A program made the position numbers and the translations under genes. Positions 1 through 9,200 of a DNA stretch of 45,294 nucleotides are shown here, piece after piece. The DNA is from Muribaculaceae bacterium (lineage in GTDB: Bacteria; Bacteroidota; Bacteroidia; Bacteroidales; Muribaculaceae), in contig JAHHQT010000005.1 of the NCBI GenBank assembly GCA_020026215.1, forward strand, positions 1 to 45,294. The letters run 5' to 3'. The stretch's first letter is position 1. Each line of letters opens with the position of its first letter. The notes under the pieces were generated by a model. The model searched no databases and was not told the DNA's origin. It worked only from the letters and a program-made list of their open reading frames with translations.

Positions 1-186
1 GCCGGATTTCGCGAAGACTGTCCGGGGTTGGAATATGTGAAGATGAAACAGTTTTTGGCAATAAAACCTTTGAAAGATAATTTCTTTTTAAGTTCAGACT
101 GGCAAAAAAATCTGGTAAAATACATTAAAAATATGCAACCGTTTTTGCAATTTTTGAATTGTACTTACGATAATTTGCACACTTAG
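1..186 (+). CDS. C-terminal fragment of an unidentified protein
   Basis: The first base opens an uninterrupted frame of 61 codons that ends at TAG (184-186). The 5' part lies outside the window. The peptide is rich in Lys, Phe and Leu, with a WQKNLVKYI stretch near the middle, and shows no motif I can assign. No hairpin with a T-run follows the stop. Reality as a gene rests only on the open frame running in from the edge and on the AT-rich non-coding look of the bases after it. It could be the end of any cytoplasmic enzyme. Confidence 0.4.
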   Translation, partial: AGFREDCPGLEYVKMKQFLAIKPLKDNFFLSSDWQKNLVKYIKNMQPFLQFLNCTYDNLHT

Positions 187-365
187 AAATTCAATGCGCA
201 TAAAATTGACCAATTGTGCGCAAAGAAAAGTGAAATGCGCAATGCAACGCACATTGTCACCCGTAATGTGCCAATGATTAAATAGTTATAAAAACGACAA
301 ACCAACTCAATACTTCAGAAAATTAAATTAATTTTGTAAAAGAAAATAACAAAACACTAAAAAAT
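187..365 (+). promoter_or_regulatory. Upstream region of the ferredoxin oxidoreductase operon with TAnnTTTG box and three TGCGCA palindromes
   Basis: A Bacteroidota -7 box, TAATTTTG, lies at 329-336, 29 bp before the ferredoxin ATG. No good TTG -33 element is seen at the usual distance. Further upstream the palindrome TGCGCA occurs three times (195-200, 217-222, 236-241), with start-to-start spacings of 22 and 19 bp, about two helical turns. These could be sites for a dimeric regulator, but that is inference. Confidence 0.5.
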
Positions 366-596
366 ATGGCAAAAATAAGAGGAGCCGTTGTGGTTAATGA
401 AGAAAGGTGCAAAGGTTGCAACTTATGTGTAGTAGCTTGCCCTACAAGCACTCTTGGCCTACAGCCGAAGGAGGTTAATAATAGGGGCTACCACTATGCA
501 TTTATGGCAAATCCTGACGCTTGCATCGGTTGTGCAAGTTGTGCCCTTGTATGTCCGGACGCATGTATCGAAGTTTACAAAGTGCGCGAGGGATAA
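366..596 (+). CDS. 4Fe-4S dicluster ferredoxin subunit of 2-oxoacid:ferredoxin oxidoreductase
   Basis: This 76-residue protein carries two classical [4Fe-4S] motifs of the form CxxCxxCxxxCP: CKGCNLCVVACP around residues 15-26 and CIGCASCALVCP in the second half. It is the delta-type (electron-transfer) subunit of four-subunit VOR/KOR/POR enzymes, passing electrons from the TPP subunit to free ferredoxin. It is the first gene of an operon with the alpha, beta and gamma subunits. The alpha-subunit ATG lies 25 bp after its stop. The TAnnTTTG box at 329-336 supports this start. Confidence 0.9.
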   Translation: MAKIRGAVVVNEERCKGCNLCVVACPTSTLGLQPKEVNNRGYHYAFMANPDACIGCASCALVCPDACIEVYKVREG

Positions 597-621
597 TAAT
601 AACTCTAAAAAAAAGATCTCT

Positions 622-1716
622 ATGGAAGAAGAAATAAGACTTATGAAAGGAAACGAGGCATTGGCACATGCGGCAATCCGCTATGGTGCTGATGGCTATT
701 TTGGTTACCCTATCACTCCACAATCAGAGGTGCTTGAAACTTTAATGTTAGAAAAACCTTGGGAAACTACCGGTATGGTAGTGCTTCAAGCTGAAAGTGA
801 AGTGTCTTCAATTAATATGGTTTATGGCGGAGCTGCTGCGGGTAAGGTGGTGTTTACATCATCTTCAAGTCCGGGTATCAGTTTGATGCAGGAAGGTATT
901 TCCTACATTGCTGCCAGTGAACTGCCTGCTTTGATTATCAATGTGATGCGTGGAGGTCCGGGTTTGGGAACTATACAACCGTCACAAGCCGATTACTTCC
1001 AAGCAACAAAGGGTGGTGGTCACGGTGACTATCACTTGATTGTTCTTGCACCTTCTTCAGTGCAGGAAATGTGTGACTTTGTTGGTTTAGGATGGGATTT
1101 GGCATTCAAATATCGTACTCCTGCCATTATCCTTGCTGATGGTGTAGTGGGACAAATGATGGAAAAAGTGGTATTGCCTCCACAACGTAAACGTTTGACT
1201 GACGAAGAAGTCAAAAAACGTTGCCCTTGGGCTGCTAACGGCAGAACAGGCGGTTTGGCTGGTCGTCCACGCAACGTAGTGACTTCTTTGGAATTGGATT
1301 CCGCAAAAATGGAAGTTTCCAACGAACGTTTCCAACGTACATATCGCTTGATTGAACAAAACGAAGTTCGTTTCGAAGAAATCGGAACAGAAGATTGCGA
1401 TTTCTTGATTGTTGCATTCGGTTCTGTAGCTCGTATCAGTCAGAAGGCTGTGGAAATGGCACGTAAGAAAGGTTACAAGATTGGTATCTTGCGTCCTATC
1501 ACTCTATGGCCGTTCCCAACTAATGAGGTAAGCCGCTTGTCAGAAAAAGCAAAAGGCATTTTGGTGGTTGAATTGAATGCCGGTCAAATGATTGAAGACG
1601 TTCGCTTGGCTGTCGGTCACGACGTGAGAGTGGAGCATTTCGGTCGTCTTGGCGGTATCGTTCCTTCTCCGGATGAAATCCTTGAAGCTTTCGAAGAAAA
1701 ATTTATTGAAAAATAA
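622..1716 (+). CDS. vorB: 2-oxoacid:ferredoxin oxidoreductase alpha subunit (VorB/KorA type)
   Basis: The product of 364 residues begins MEEEIRLMKGNEALA. It contains the pyrimidine-domain signatures GYPITPQSE, QAESEVSSINMVYGGAAAGK and TSSSSPGISL, and the domain-II stretch LRPITLWPFP. It forms the active site with the beta subunit and oxidatively decarboxylates a 2-oxoacid to acyl-CoA with ferredoxin reduction. The layout and sequence match the family usually named 3-methyl-2-oxobutanoate dehydrogenase VorB; 2-oxoglutarate is an alternative substrate that sequence alone does not exclude. A frame open from 454 overlaps the ferredoxin gene and its extra 56 codons lack family similarity, so the ATG at 622 was chosen. 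Confidence 0.9.
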   Translation: MEEEIRLMKGNEALAHAAIRYGADGYFGYPITPQSEVLETLMLEKPWETTGMVVLQAESEVSSINMVYGGAAAGKVVFTSSSSPGISLMQEGISYIAASELPALIINVMRGGPGLGTIQPSQADYFQATKGGGHGDYHLIVLAPSSVQEMCDFVGLGWDLAFKYRTPAIILADGVVGQMMEKVVLPPQRKRLTDEEVKKRCPWAANGRTGGLAGRPRNVVTSLELDSAKMEVSNERFQRTYRLIEQNEVRFEEIGTEDCDFLIVAFGSVARISQKAVEMARKKGYKIGILRPITLWPFPTNEVSRLSEKAKGILVVELNAGQMIEDVRLAVGHDVRVEHFGRLGGIVPSPDEILEAFEEKFIEK

Positions 1717-1762
1717 ATTGGAGTCTTAAACTGATTAATAAACATTGAAAGAAATTTCCATT

Positions 1763-2524
1763 ATGGATATCAACGATATAATTAAACCCGAGAACCGAGT
1801 TTACAAGAAACCGGCCCTGATGAACGACAATAATATGCACTATTGTCCGGGTTGTAGCCATGGTGTTGTTCACAAACTCGTGGCTGAAATACTTGAGGAA
1901 ATGAACCTCGTTGAAAACTCTGTAGGTGTGGCTCCTGTGGGATGTGCTGTATTTGCCTACAATTATGTTGACATTGACTGGATTGAAGCTGCTCATGGTC
2001 GTGCTCCTGCTATTGCATCAGCAGTCAGCAGACTTTATCCTCAAAATATGGTCTTCACCTACCAGGGTGACGGTGACTTGGCCGCAATCGGAACTTGCGA
2101 AACCATTCACGCTGCCAACCGTGGTGAAAACATTACTATCATCTTTATCAACAATGCCATTTATGGTATGACAGGAGGTCAAATGGCTCCTACCACTTTG
2201 TTGGGTATGAAGACTGCCACTACTCCTTATGGTCGTCGTGCCGACTTGAATGGCTACCCATTGAAAATCGGTGATTTGTTGGCTCAATTGGACGGTACAT
2301 GTTATGTAACTCGTCAAAGCGTCCACACTCCTGCGGCAGTTCGCAAAACTAAAAACGCCATCAAGAAAGCCTTCCAAAACACACTTGACAAAAAAGGTAC
2401 TTCAGTGGTCGAAATCGTCAGCACTTGTAACTCCGGTTGGAAACTAACTCCTGCCGAAGCCAACAAATGGATGGCAGAACACATGTTTGAAAAATATCCA
2501 ATGGGGGATTTAAAGAATGTATAA
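1763..2524 (+). CDS. 2-oxoacid:ferredoxin oxidoreductase beta subunit (TPP-binding)
   Basis: The product of 253 residues has the thiamine-diphosphate fold typical of VorA/KorB-type subunits. HYCPGCSHG near residue 30 is the characteristic cysteine/His signature, and GDGDLAAIG followed by NNAIYGMTGGQMAPTT is the TPP and Mg2+ binding loop. It pairs with the VorB-like alpha subunit encoded 46 bp upstream. An in-frame TTG at 1745 would add six residues; the ATG at 1763 (MDINDIIKPEN) is preferred. The stop is followed after 3 bp by the gamma-subunit start, consistent with translational coupling. I leave the symbol blank because korB and vorA are both in use. Confidence 0.9.
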   Translation: MDINDIIKPENRVYKKPALMNDNNMHYCPGCSHGVVHKLVAEILEEMNLVENSVGVAPVGCAVFAYNYVDIDWIEAAHGRAPAIASAVSRLYPQNMVFTYQGDGDLAAIGTCETIHAANRGENITIIFINNAIYGMTGGQMAPTTLLGMKTATTPYGRRADLNGYPLKIGDLLAQLDGTCYVTRQSVHTPAAVRKTKNAIKKAFQNTLDKKGTSVVEIVSTCNSGWKLTPAEANKWMAEHMFEKYPMGDLKNV

Positions 2525-2527
2525 GCT

Positions 2528-3067
2528 ATGAAGAAAGAAATTATTATCGCCGGATTCGGTGGACAAGGTGTCTTGTCAATGGGTAAGATTCTTGCTTATT
2601 CAGGATTGATGGAAGACAAGGAAGTGACTTGGATGCCAGCTTATGGCCCGGAACAACGTGGCGGTACAGCCAATGTTACTGTCATTTTGAGTGATGAGAA
2701 AATCAGTTCTCCTATTTTGAACAAATATGATATAGCTATTGTGCTTAACCAACAAAGTTTGGACAAGTTCGAGGGCAAAGTTAAAACCGGTGGTATCTTG
2801 ATTTATGATAATTACGGTATCCACCGTCAACCAGAACGTACTGACATTAAAGTGTACAATGTGAATGCTATGGAAGCGTCGTTCCAAATGAGCAACGCCA
2901 AATCTTATAACATGATCATTTTAGGCGCTTTGTTGAAAGTATGTCCTATCGTGACGCTTGAAAGTGTATTGAAAGGTTTGAAAAAAACACTTCCTGAACG
3001 TCACCACAATCTAATACCTATGAACGAAGAAGCTATTCGTAAAGGTATGTCGCTAATCAACGAGTAA
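2528..3067 (+). CDS. 2-oxoacid:ferredoxin oxidoreductase gamma subunit
   Basis: The protein of 179 residues starts with IIIAGFGGQGVLSMGKILAY, the glycine-rich signature of the gamma domain that binds CoA in pyruvate:ferredoxin oxidoreductase relatives. The segment YGPEQRGGTANVTVILSD is also diagnostic. Length (about 180 residues) is normal for a free gamma subunit. It is the last gene of the four-gene operon, starting 3 bp after the beta-subunit stop. A strong hairpin about 90 bp downstream ends the operon. The fixed order ferredoxin-alpha-beta-gamma points to a single complex. Confidence 0.9.
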   Translation: MKKEIIIAGFGGQGVLSMGKILAYSGLMEDKEVTWMPAYGPEQRGGTANVTVILSDEKISSPILNKYDIAIVLNQQSLDKFEGKVKTGGILIYDNYGIHRQPERTDIKVYNVNAMEASFQMSNAKSYNMIILGALLKVCPIVTLESVLKGLKKTLPERHHNLIPMNEEAIRKGMSLINE

Positions 3068-3074
3068 AACCTTG

Positions 3075-3138
3075 TTTTATCCTCACATTTATGTGACCGA
3101 AACCTTGATTACAAGAGGCTTCTATGAAAAGGATAAAA
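3075..3138 (+). other. Predicted three-way-junction RNA structure in the operon 3' region
   Basis: An outer 8-bp helix (TTTTATCC 3075-3082 with GGATAAAA 3131-3138) encloses a small perfect hairpin (TCACA-TTTA-TGTGA, 3083-3096) and a second hairpin around 3104-3115 (CTTG/CAAG). It lies just after the gamma-subunit stop and before the likely terminator. It may be an RNA-stability element or a chance fold. Confidence 0.35.
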
Positions 3139-3157
3139 TAAATATTGGTATAGCAAA

Positions 3158-3200
3158 AAAAGGAACATTGCACAAAATGTAATGTTCCTTTTATTTTATA
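3158..3200 (+). terminator. Terminator of the ferredoxin oxidoreductase operon
   Basis: A perfect 12-bp stem, AAAAGGAACATT (3158-3169) with AATGTTCCTTTT (3181-3192), has an 11-nt loop and is followed by a T-rich tract. The A-tract on the 5' side makes it potentially bidirectional. Confidence 0.8.
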
Positions 3201-3237
3201 GGTATTATATATGAACCGACACTTAACAAATGAGAAT

Positions 3238-3268
3238 AAAAGTGAAATTTTTAACTAATTTCACTTTT
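3238..3268. repeat. Perfect 12-bp inverted repeat
   Basis: AAAAGTGAAATT (3238-3249) pairs perfectly with AATTTCACTTTT (3257-3268) around a 7-nt loop. It could be a second, bidirectional terminator or a protein site; there is no long T-run beyond the stem. Between here and 3446 I see no gene, only AT-rich sequence. Confidence 0.5.
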
Positions 3269-3446
3269 CATAGCATCGTTGAGAAGGACATCTGGAAAGG
3301 GCTGCAAATGGCTGAATAAGCATGATTTGTAATAAAATGTTATTTTTAGAATGTTAAAATCGGGGCAAATATCAATATAAAACCATGCTTTTAAATATTT
3401 TTAAGTGTGATAGTGGCTTGAAGTGTTAACGATATGATATATATCA

Positions 3447-3477
3447 TTGTTTGTGTCCGCTCAAGGTTCTATATTTG
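3447..3477 (+). promoter_or_regulatory. Orphan promoter upstream of tRNA-Val
   Basis: TTG (3447-3449), a 20-bp spacer and TATATTTG (3470-3477) match the Bacteroidota sigma-ABfr consensus. The next annotated gene is the tRNA 124 bp on, which has its own promoter. An ATG at 3485 opens an 11-codon frame (stop 3515-3517) placed almost at the predicted start site. Confidence 0.5.
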
Positions 3478-3550
3478 TACAGTTATGTCGAAAAGGTTAT
3501 TGGTGCCTAAGGGGTGAATTTAAAAAATTCATAAAAAAGTTGCGATTTTA

Positions 3551-3581
3551 TTTGCAGTATTAAAAAATTGTCGTACCTTTG
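3551..3581 (+). promoter_or_regulatory. tRNA-Val promoter
   Basis: TTTG (3551-3554), a 19-bp spacer and TACCTTTG (3574-3581) form an excellent Bacteroidota promoter ending 20 bp before the mature tRNA 5' end. Confidence 0.8.
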
Positions 3582-3601
3582 CAACGCTTTAGGAGATAAA
3601 C

Positions 3602-3676
3602 GGGCGTTTAGCTCAGCTGGTTCAGAGCATCTGCCTTACAAGCAGAGGGTCGGCGGTTCGAATCCGTCAACGCCCA
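3602..3676 (+). tRNA. tRNA-Val (anticodon TAC)
   Basis: The acceptor stem GGGCGTT (3602-3608) pairs with AACGCCC (3669-3675), followed by discriminator A. The D-arm (GCTCAGCTGGTTCAGAGC), the anticodon stem TCTGC/GCAGA with loop CTTACAA, and the T-loop GTTCGAATC are all canonical. The anticodon TAC (3637-3639) reads GUN valine codons. CCA is not encoded. It has its own promoter and terminator, so it is a monocistronic tRNA gene. Confidence 0.97.
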
Positions 3677-3680
3677 CAAG

Positions 3681-3711
3681 AGCGATCGACAAACAGTCGG
3701 TCGCTTTTTTT
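3681..3711 (+). terminator. tRNA-Val terminator
   Basis: The stem AGCGATCGAC (3681-3690) pairs with GTCGGTCGCT (3696-3705), with one G-T pair and a 5-nt loop, and is followed by a seven-T run: a textbook intrinsic terminator. Confidence 0.9.
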
Positions 3712-3773
3712 GTTATACATATATCAAAAGTAGAATTGAAATATTGAAAGTTGATAATAAATAAATTAAATCT

Positions 3774-5138
3774 ATGAAGTTAGCAAATGCTTTTAAAATT
3801 GGGATGATTTTGGTTGCGATGTTTGCCGTGGGGGTAATGCGTGGTCAGACTGTATCTTCCGATTCTATTTTAAGTTTGGATTTACGTCAGGCTTTGGAAA
3901 TAGCGCTTTCAGAAAGTCCTATTGTTAAAATAGCCGATAGTGAAATACAAAAGCAAGAATATGCCAAAAAAGGTGTGCTTGCCAATTTGATGCCACAATT
4001 GGATTTCAGTTTTAATTATAATCGCACTATCAAGAAACAAGTGATGTATTTGGGTTCTATGGGCGGTGAAGAATCTGACGGTAAAAAGAAAGGTATTCCT
4101 GTAGGATTGAACAACTCCTGGTCAACAGGTTTCCAAGCTAACTTGCCTATTATCTCTGCTCCTTTATGGAAACAATTAAGTATCTCGGCAGACGAAGTGG
4201 AACTGGCAGTTGAAAAATCCCGTTCTTCTAAATTGACTTTGACTAAGAATGTGAAACAAGCGTTCTATTCAGTGTTGCTTGCAGAAGATTCGTATGCTGT
4301 ATTTAAGGAGACTTACGACAATGCGTTAGAAAACTATAATGACATCAAGAAAAAATTCGACCAAGGTTTGGTCTCAGAATATGATTTGATTCGTGCTGAT
4401 GTCAGTGTGAAGAACATTGAGCCGAACTTATACGATGCACAAAATTCCATCATCTTGTCAAAATGGCGTTTAAAAGCATTGATTGGTATTGATTTGGATA
4501 TGAACATCAATTGTGTCGGTAAGTTGAAAGATTACGAAGGCAGATTGTATGCTGAATACATGAGTGTTGACACTACAATGATTGCAGGCAACAGTACTCT
4601 TCGCCAATTGGAAGTACAAGCCCGTCAATTGAAGAAAAGCAATCAAATGGCGAAGGCTGCCTACTATCCTTCATTGAATTTAGGTTTGTCTTATCGTTGG
4701 AATGCCATGAACGATGACTTCAAGTTCAAAAATTATACATGGGACCCTTATTCAGTATTGAGCTTTTCTTTGAATATTCCTATTTTTTCAGGAGGTAAAC
4801 GCTACAGTTCAGCAAAACAGTCTAAAGTACAGATGCAACAATTGGAATTGTCACGTATTGATACTGAACGTGGCTTGATGGTCAGTGTGCGTCAGTCTGT
4901 GGACAAGATGAAAACATCCATCAAACAATTCTCAGCTGCTTCGGAAGGGGAAAAACAAGCACGCAAAGGTTATGACATTGCTGTGAAACGCTACGATACA
5001 GGAGCAGGAACTATCCTTGAAATCAATGATTCAAGATTGGCATTGACACAGTCGCAATTAAACAAGAGTCAGGCCATTTACGGTTTTTTGGTTGCACAAG
5101 CTGACTTAGACGAAGTTTTAGGTAATGAAAACAAGTAA
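3774..5138 (+). CDS. TolC-family outer membrane efflux protein
   Basis: The 454-residue product has a Sec signal peptide (residues 1-24, ending MRGQT) and the two-repeat organisation of OEP/TolC proteins. LDLRQALEIALSESPIVKIADSEI opens the first repeat, and the C-terminal half has a second repeat with GAGTILEINDSRLALTQSQLN, the family's conserved tail. Trimers of such proteins form the outer membrane exit duct of tripartite pumps. The adaptor and RND pump genes follow at 24- and 27-bp gaps, forming one operon. No TAnnTTTG box is evident just upstream. Confidence 0.9.
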   Translation: MKLANAFKIGMILVAMFAVGVMRGQTVSSDSILSLDLRQALEIALSESPIVKIADSEIQKQEYAKKGVLANLMPQLDFSFNYNRTIKKQVMYLGSMGGEESDGKKKGIPVGLNNSWSTGFQANLPIISAPLWKQLSISADEVELAVEKSRSSKLTLTKNVKQAFYSVLLAEDSYAVFKETYDNALENYNDIKKKFDQGLVSEYDLIRADVSVKNIEPNLYDAQNSIILSKWRLKALIGIDLDMNINCVGKLKDYEGRLYAEYMSVDTTMIAGNSTLRQLEVQARQLKKSNQMAKAAYYPSLNLGLSYRWNAMNDDFKFKNYTWDPYSVLSFSLNIPIFSGGKRYSSAKQSKVQMQQLELSRIDTERGLMVSVRQSVDKMKTSIKQFSAASEGEKQARKGYDIAVKRYDTGAGTILEINDSRLALTQSQLNKSQAIYGFLVAQADLDEVLGNENK

Positions 5139-5162
5139 TAAAAATTAGAAAAAAACTCATAT

Positions 5163-6200
5163 ATGAAATTTAACAAAATAATGAAAGTCTGCACAATGTT
5201 GTCATGTGCGGCTTTTACTATTGCTATGGTGACAGCTTGTTCCGATAGTAAGGAAAAAGCAGTTGTTGAAGAAGAAGAGGTTGCACAAGCGGTTGAGGTA
5301 ACGACTGCGGAATTGCGCGAAGTGGCTCAAATCAATGAATACAGCGGAACTGTTGAGGCAGAAGCGGTGAACAATATCGCTCCTCAATCCAGTGCGCGTA
5401 TCAAGAAAGTATTCGTAGAAGTGGGCGACCATGTGCGTGCCGGTCAACAATTGGCAGAAATGGATGATGTAAACCTTGACCAATTGCGTATGCAAATGGA
5501 AAATGATGAGTTGGAATTCAATCGTGTGGATGAGCTGTATAAAATAGGTGGAGTTTCAAAAGCACAATGGGATGCAAAAAAATTGATTCTTGACAAAACA
5601 AAAAGAAGTTTGGATAACTTGCTTGAAAATACTCGTCTAATCAGTCCGATTAGCGGTGTGGTTACTCAACGTAACTATGATTCAGGAGATATGTATTCAT
5701 CTTCCAAACCGCTTTATGTGGTTGAACAAATTCACCCTGTAAAATTGAAAATCAATGTTTCTGAATCTCTATTCACTAAAGTGAAAAAGGGAATGGATGT
5801 GAAGTTCAAATTGGATGTTTACGGTGATGAAGAATTCGATGCCAAGGTGAATATCATTTACCCGACTATCAATCCTGAAACTCGTACATTTGTAGTGGAA
5901 TTGAAGATTGCCAATAATGATGAACGTGTTCGTCCGGGTATGTTTGCCCGCGTTACTTTGACTTCTGAGACAGTCAGCCGCATCGTGATAAAAGACAGGG
6001 CTGTCTTGAAATTGTTGGGTTCAGGTGACCATTATGTATTTGTTGTGAAAGACGGCAAGGCAGAATATCACAAAGTGGAATTGGGACAACGCTTGGATGA
6101 TGAATATGAAATTGTTAGCGGTATCAGCGATGGTGATGTTGTTGCAGTCAGCGGACACACTCGCTTGAAGGACGGAGACACTGTTGAAATTAAAAAGTAA
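5163..6200 (+). CDS. RND efflux periplasmic adaptor (membrane fusion protein), lipoprotein
   Basis: The product has 345 residues. The lipoprotein signal peptide ends in MVTAC, so the mature protein would be acylated at Cys26 and anchored in the periplasm. The lipoyl/barrel-sandwich hybrid starts at NIAPQSSARIKKVFVEVGDHVRAGQQL. It is followed by a short coiled-coil hairpin and the returning lipoyl half (LISPISGVVTQRNYDSGDMY), then a beta-barrel (NPETRTFVVELKI, RPGMFARVTL) and the membrane-proximal domain. It bridges the TolC-like protein and the pump encoded on either side. Confidence 0.92.
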   Translation: MKFNKIMKVCTMLSCAAFTIAMVTACSDSKEKAVVEEEEVAQAVEVTTAELREVAQINEYSGTVEAEAVNNIAPQSSARIKKVFVEVGDHVRAGQQLAEMDDVNLDQLRMQMENDELEFNRVDELYKIGGVSKAQWDAKKLILDKTKRSLDNLLENTRLISPISGVVTQRNYDSGDMYSSSKPLYVVEQIHPVKLKINVSESLFTKVKKGMDVKFKLDVYGDEEFDAKVNIIYPTINPETRTFVVELKIANNDERVRPGMFARVTLTSETVSRIVIKDRAVLKLLGSGDHYVFVVKDGKAEYHKVELGQRLDDEYEIVSGISDGDVVAVSGHTRLKDGDTVEIKK

Positions 6201-6227
6201 TAGTAAACAAGATAGAATTATAATAGT

Positions 6228-9200
6228 ATGAGCTTGTATAAAACGGCGGTTGACCGCCCGATTACGACGATATTGGTATTCTTGGGAATCGCCATCTTCG
6301 GTTTATTCTCACTCACCAAGTTGTCTATCGACCTTTATCCGGAGATAGAAACTAACTCAATCATGGTGATGACGACTTATCCGGGTGCGAGTGCCGAGGA
6401 TATCGAAACAAACATCACCCGTCCACTTGAAAATACATTGAACGGTGTGAGCGATTTGAAACACATCTCTTCAAAATCACGTGAAGGTATTTCAATCGTT
6501 ACAATGCAGTTTGAATATGGTATCGACATTGACGTTGCTACCAATGATGTGCGTGACAAGTTGGACCGCGTCACCACATTGCCAGACGGAGCACAAACTC
6601 CGATTCTTTTCAAATTCGGTACGGACGATATTCCAATCTTGGTATTGTCTGTAACAGCCAAGGAAAGTATGTCGGGATTGTACAAAATCCTTGATGATAA
6701 CTTGGCCACTCCTTTGGCTCGTGTTTCCGGTGTAGGTAAAGTGTCTATTTCCGGTTTGCCAAAACGTGAGATACAAGTATTGTGCGACCCTTATAAGATG
6801 GAAGCCTTCGGAATTTCTATTGAGGCCATCGGTCAGGTCATCAATGCTGAAAACCGCAATATCCCTGCCGGAACAATGGATATTGGTTCCAACGTCTATT
6901 CATTGCGTGTGCAAAAGGAATTTTCACAAGTCCGTGAAATGAACGACTTGGTGGTAGGTGTACGAGATGGCGTACCTGTTTACTTGCGCGATGTTGCCCG
7001 TATCATTGACGAAAGAGAGGAACGTGCTGAAGAAGCCTTCACTGATAGCGAAAAGGGAGGTATGATTGTCATCCAAAAACAATCAGGAGCCAACTCTGTG
7101 ACTATTTCTGAGCAAGTCAACAAACGCTTGCCTCACATCATCAAGAACTTGCCTTCTGATGTGAAAATCGGAACGATTGTTGATACCTCTGACTATATCA
7201 TCGATACTATTGATTCTTTGCAGGAAACTATTTTGACTACATTGTTGATTGTATGTTTCGTAGTATTGATTTTCTTGGGACGCTGGCGTGCTACATTCGT
7301 AGTCGTCTTGACTATCCCGATTTCCCTATTGGCAGCTTTGATCTACTTGTTGGCTACAGGCAATACTTTGAATATTATCTCAATGAGTGCCTTGTCTATT
7401 GCTATTGGTATGGTGGTCGATAATGCCATTGTGGTGCTGGAGAATATTACGACCCATATTGAGCGGGGTAGCCGTCCTCGCCAGGCAGCGATGTTTGCAA
7501 CCAATGAGGTGGCTATTTCAGTTATTGCTTCTACATTGACTACTATTGCGGTGTTCTTGCCGTTGACCATGATTGAAGGTATCGCTGGTATCATGTTCCG
7601 TCAATTAGGATGGATGGTAACTATCATCTTGTCTGTCTCTACTATTGCTGCCATCACATTGACACCGACATTGTGTTCTTTGATGTTGCGCTTGAGCACC
7701 AAACAAAACAAATTCCAAAAAGCGGTATTCAATCCGTTTGACAATTTCTTGAAACGATTGACTATCGGCTACGGTCACTTGTTGCACTGGTGTGTTAAAC
7801 ACAGAATCATAACCGTTGGTGCTATCCTTGGTATGTTCATCGCTTCATTGCTGTTAATCATGCCTCATATCAAAACCGAGTTCTTCCCGGCACAGGATAA
7901 TGGTCGTATCAGTATTACTGTAAAATTGCCTACAGGTACTCGCTTGGACATCACTCGCGACGTGGCATTCCGCTTGAACGACTTGTTGCGCAAAAACTAT
8001 CCTGAAATTGAAAGTATCAACTTCTCAGAAGGTCAGGCCGGTGAGGACAACGTGTTCGGTAATCTTTCAGATAATGGTGATAACATTATTAAATATAACA
8101 TCCGTACCACAACTTCTACTCAACGAGAACGTTCGTTGACTGAAATTTGTGACGGTATGCGTAAAGACATCAAACAATTCCCTGAAATCCGTACCTTCAA
8201 CGTGGCTGCCGGTGGTGGTGGCGGCGGTGTCGGTGGTGAAGCTTCCGTGGACATTGAAATCTATGGTTACGACTTCAACTCAGGTGACCGTTTGGCTAAC
8301 GATGTAGCTACTCGTATGCGTGCTTTGGAATCTGTTTCACAGGTGGACATCAGCCGTGATGAATATACTCCGGAATACCGTGTTGACTTCGACCGCGAAA
8401 AATTGGCTTTGAACGGTTTGAATATGTCAACAGCAGCTACCTACTTGCGCAACCGCATCAATGGTAACGTATCTTCTCACTTCCGTGAAGACGGTGATGA
8501 ATATGACATCCGTATTCGTTATGACTTGCCTTATCGTCAGAGTTTGGAAGATATTGAAAACATCACTATTTACAATAATGCCGGTCAAGGAGTGAAAATC
8601 CGTGACTTGGGTAGAGTAGTGGAATCTCAGACACCTCCTACCATTGAACGAAAAGACCGTGAACGTTTGATTACTGTGAAGTGCGTTGTTGCCCATGGTT
8701 ATGCGATGAGTGATGTGGTTACTGCCACTCACAAGGTAATGGACGAAGTGGATATGCCTTCCGGCTTTACTTGGCAATTGGGCGGTATGTTTGAAGACCA
8801 ACAGGATACCTTCTCTGATATGATTATGTTGATGGTATTGATTATCGTACTTGTGTTCATTATCATGGCATCACAATTCGAGTCATTAACCTATCCGTTT
8901 GTCATCATGTTCTCTATCCCATTCGGTTTCACAGGTGTCATCCTTGGTCTGTTTGCGACAGGTACGCCAATGAGTGTAATGGCATTGTTAGGTTTCTTGA
9001 TGTTGATTGGTATCGTGGTGAACAATGGTATTGTGCTTATTGACTACATCATGCTTTGTCGCGAAAGAGGCTTGGGCGTTACACATGCCGTGGTTACTTC
9101 AGGTAAATCTCGTTTGCGCCCTATCTTAATGACAACATTGACTACCGTATTCGGTATGATTCCGATGGCAGTCGGTACAGGTGAAGGTTCTGAGATGTGG

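Noticed and set aside
454..621. Upstream extension of the vorB-like frame by 56 codons
   Set aside because: It overlaps the ferredoxin gene in another frame and the extra residues do not resemble the family, whose members begin close to the LMKGNEA motif.
8427..8801. 124-codon minus-strand frame inside the RND pump gene
   Set aside because: It is a shadow of the pump coding frame; no promoter and no protein-like composition.
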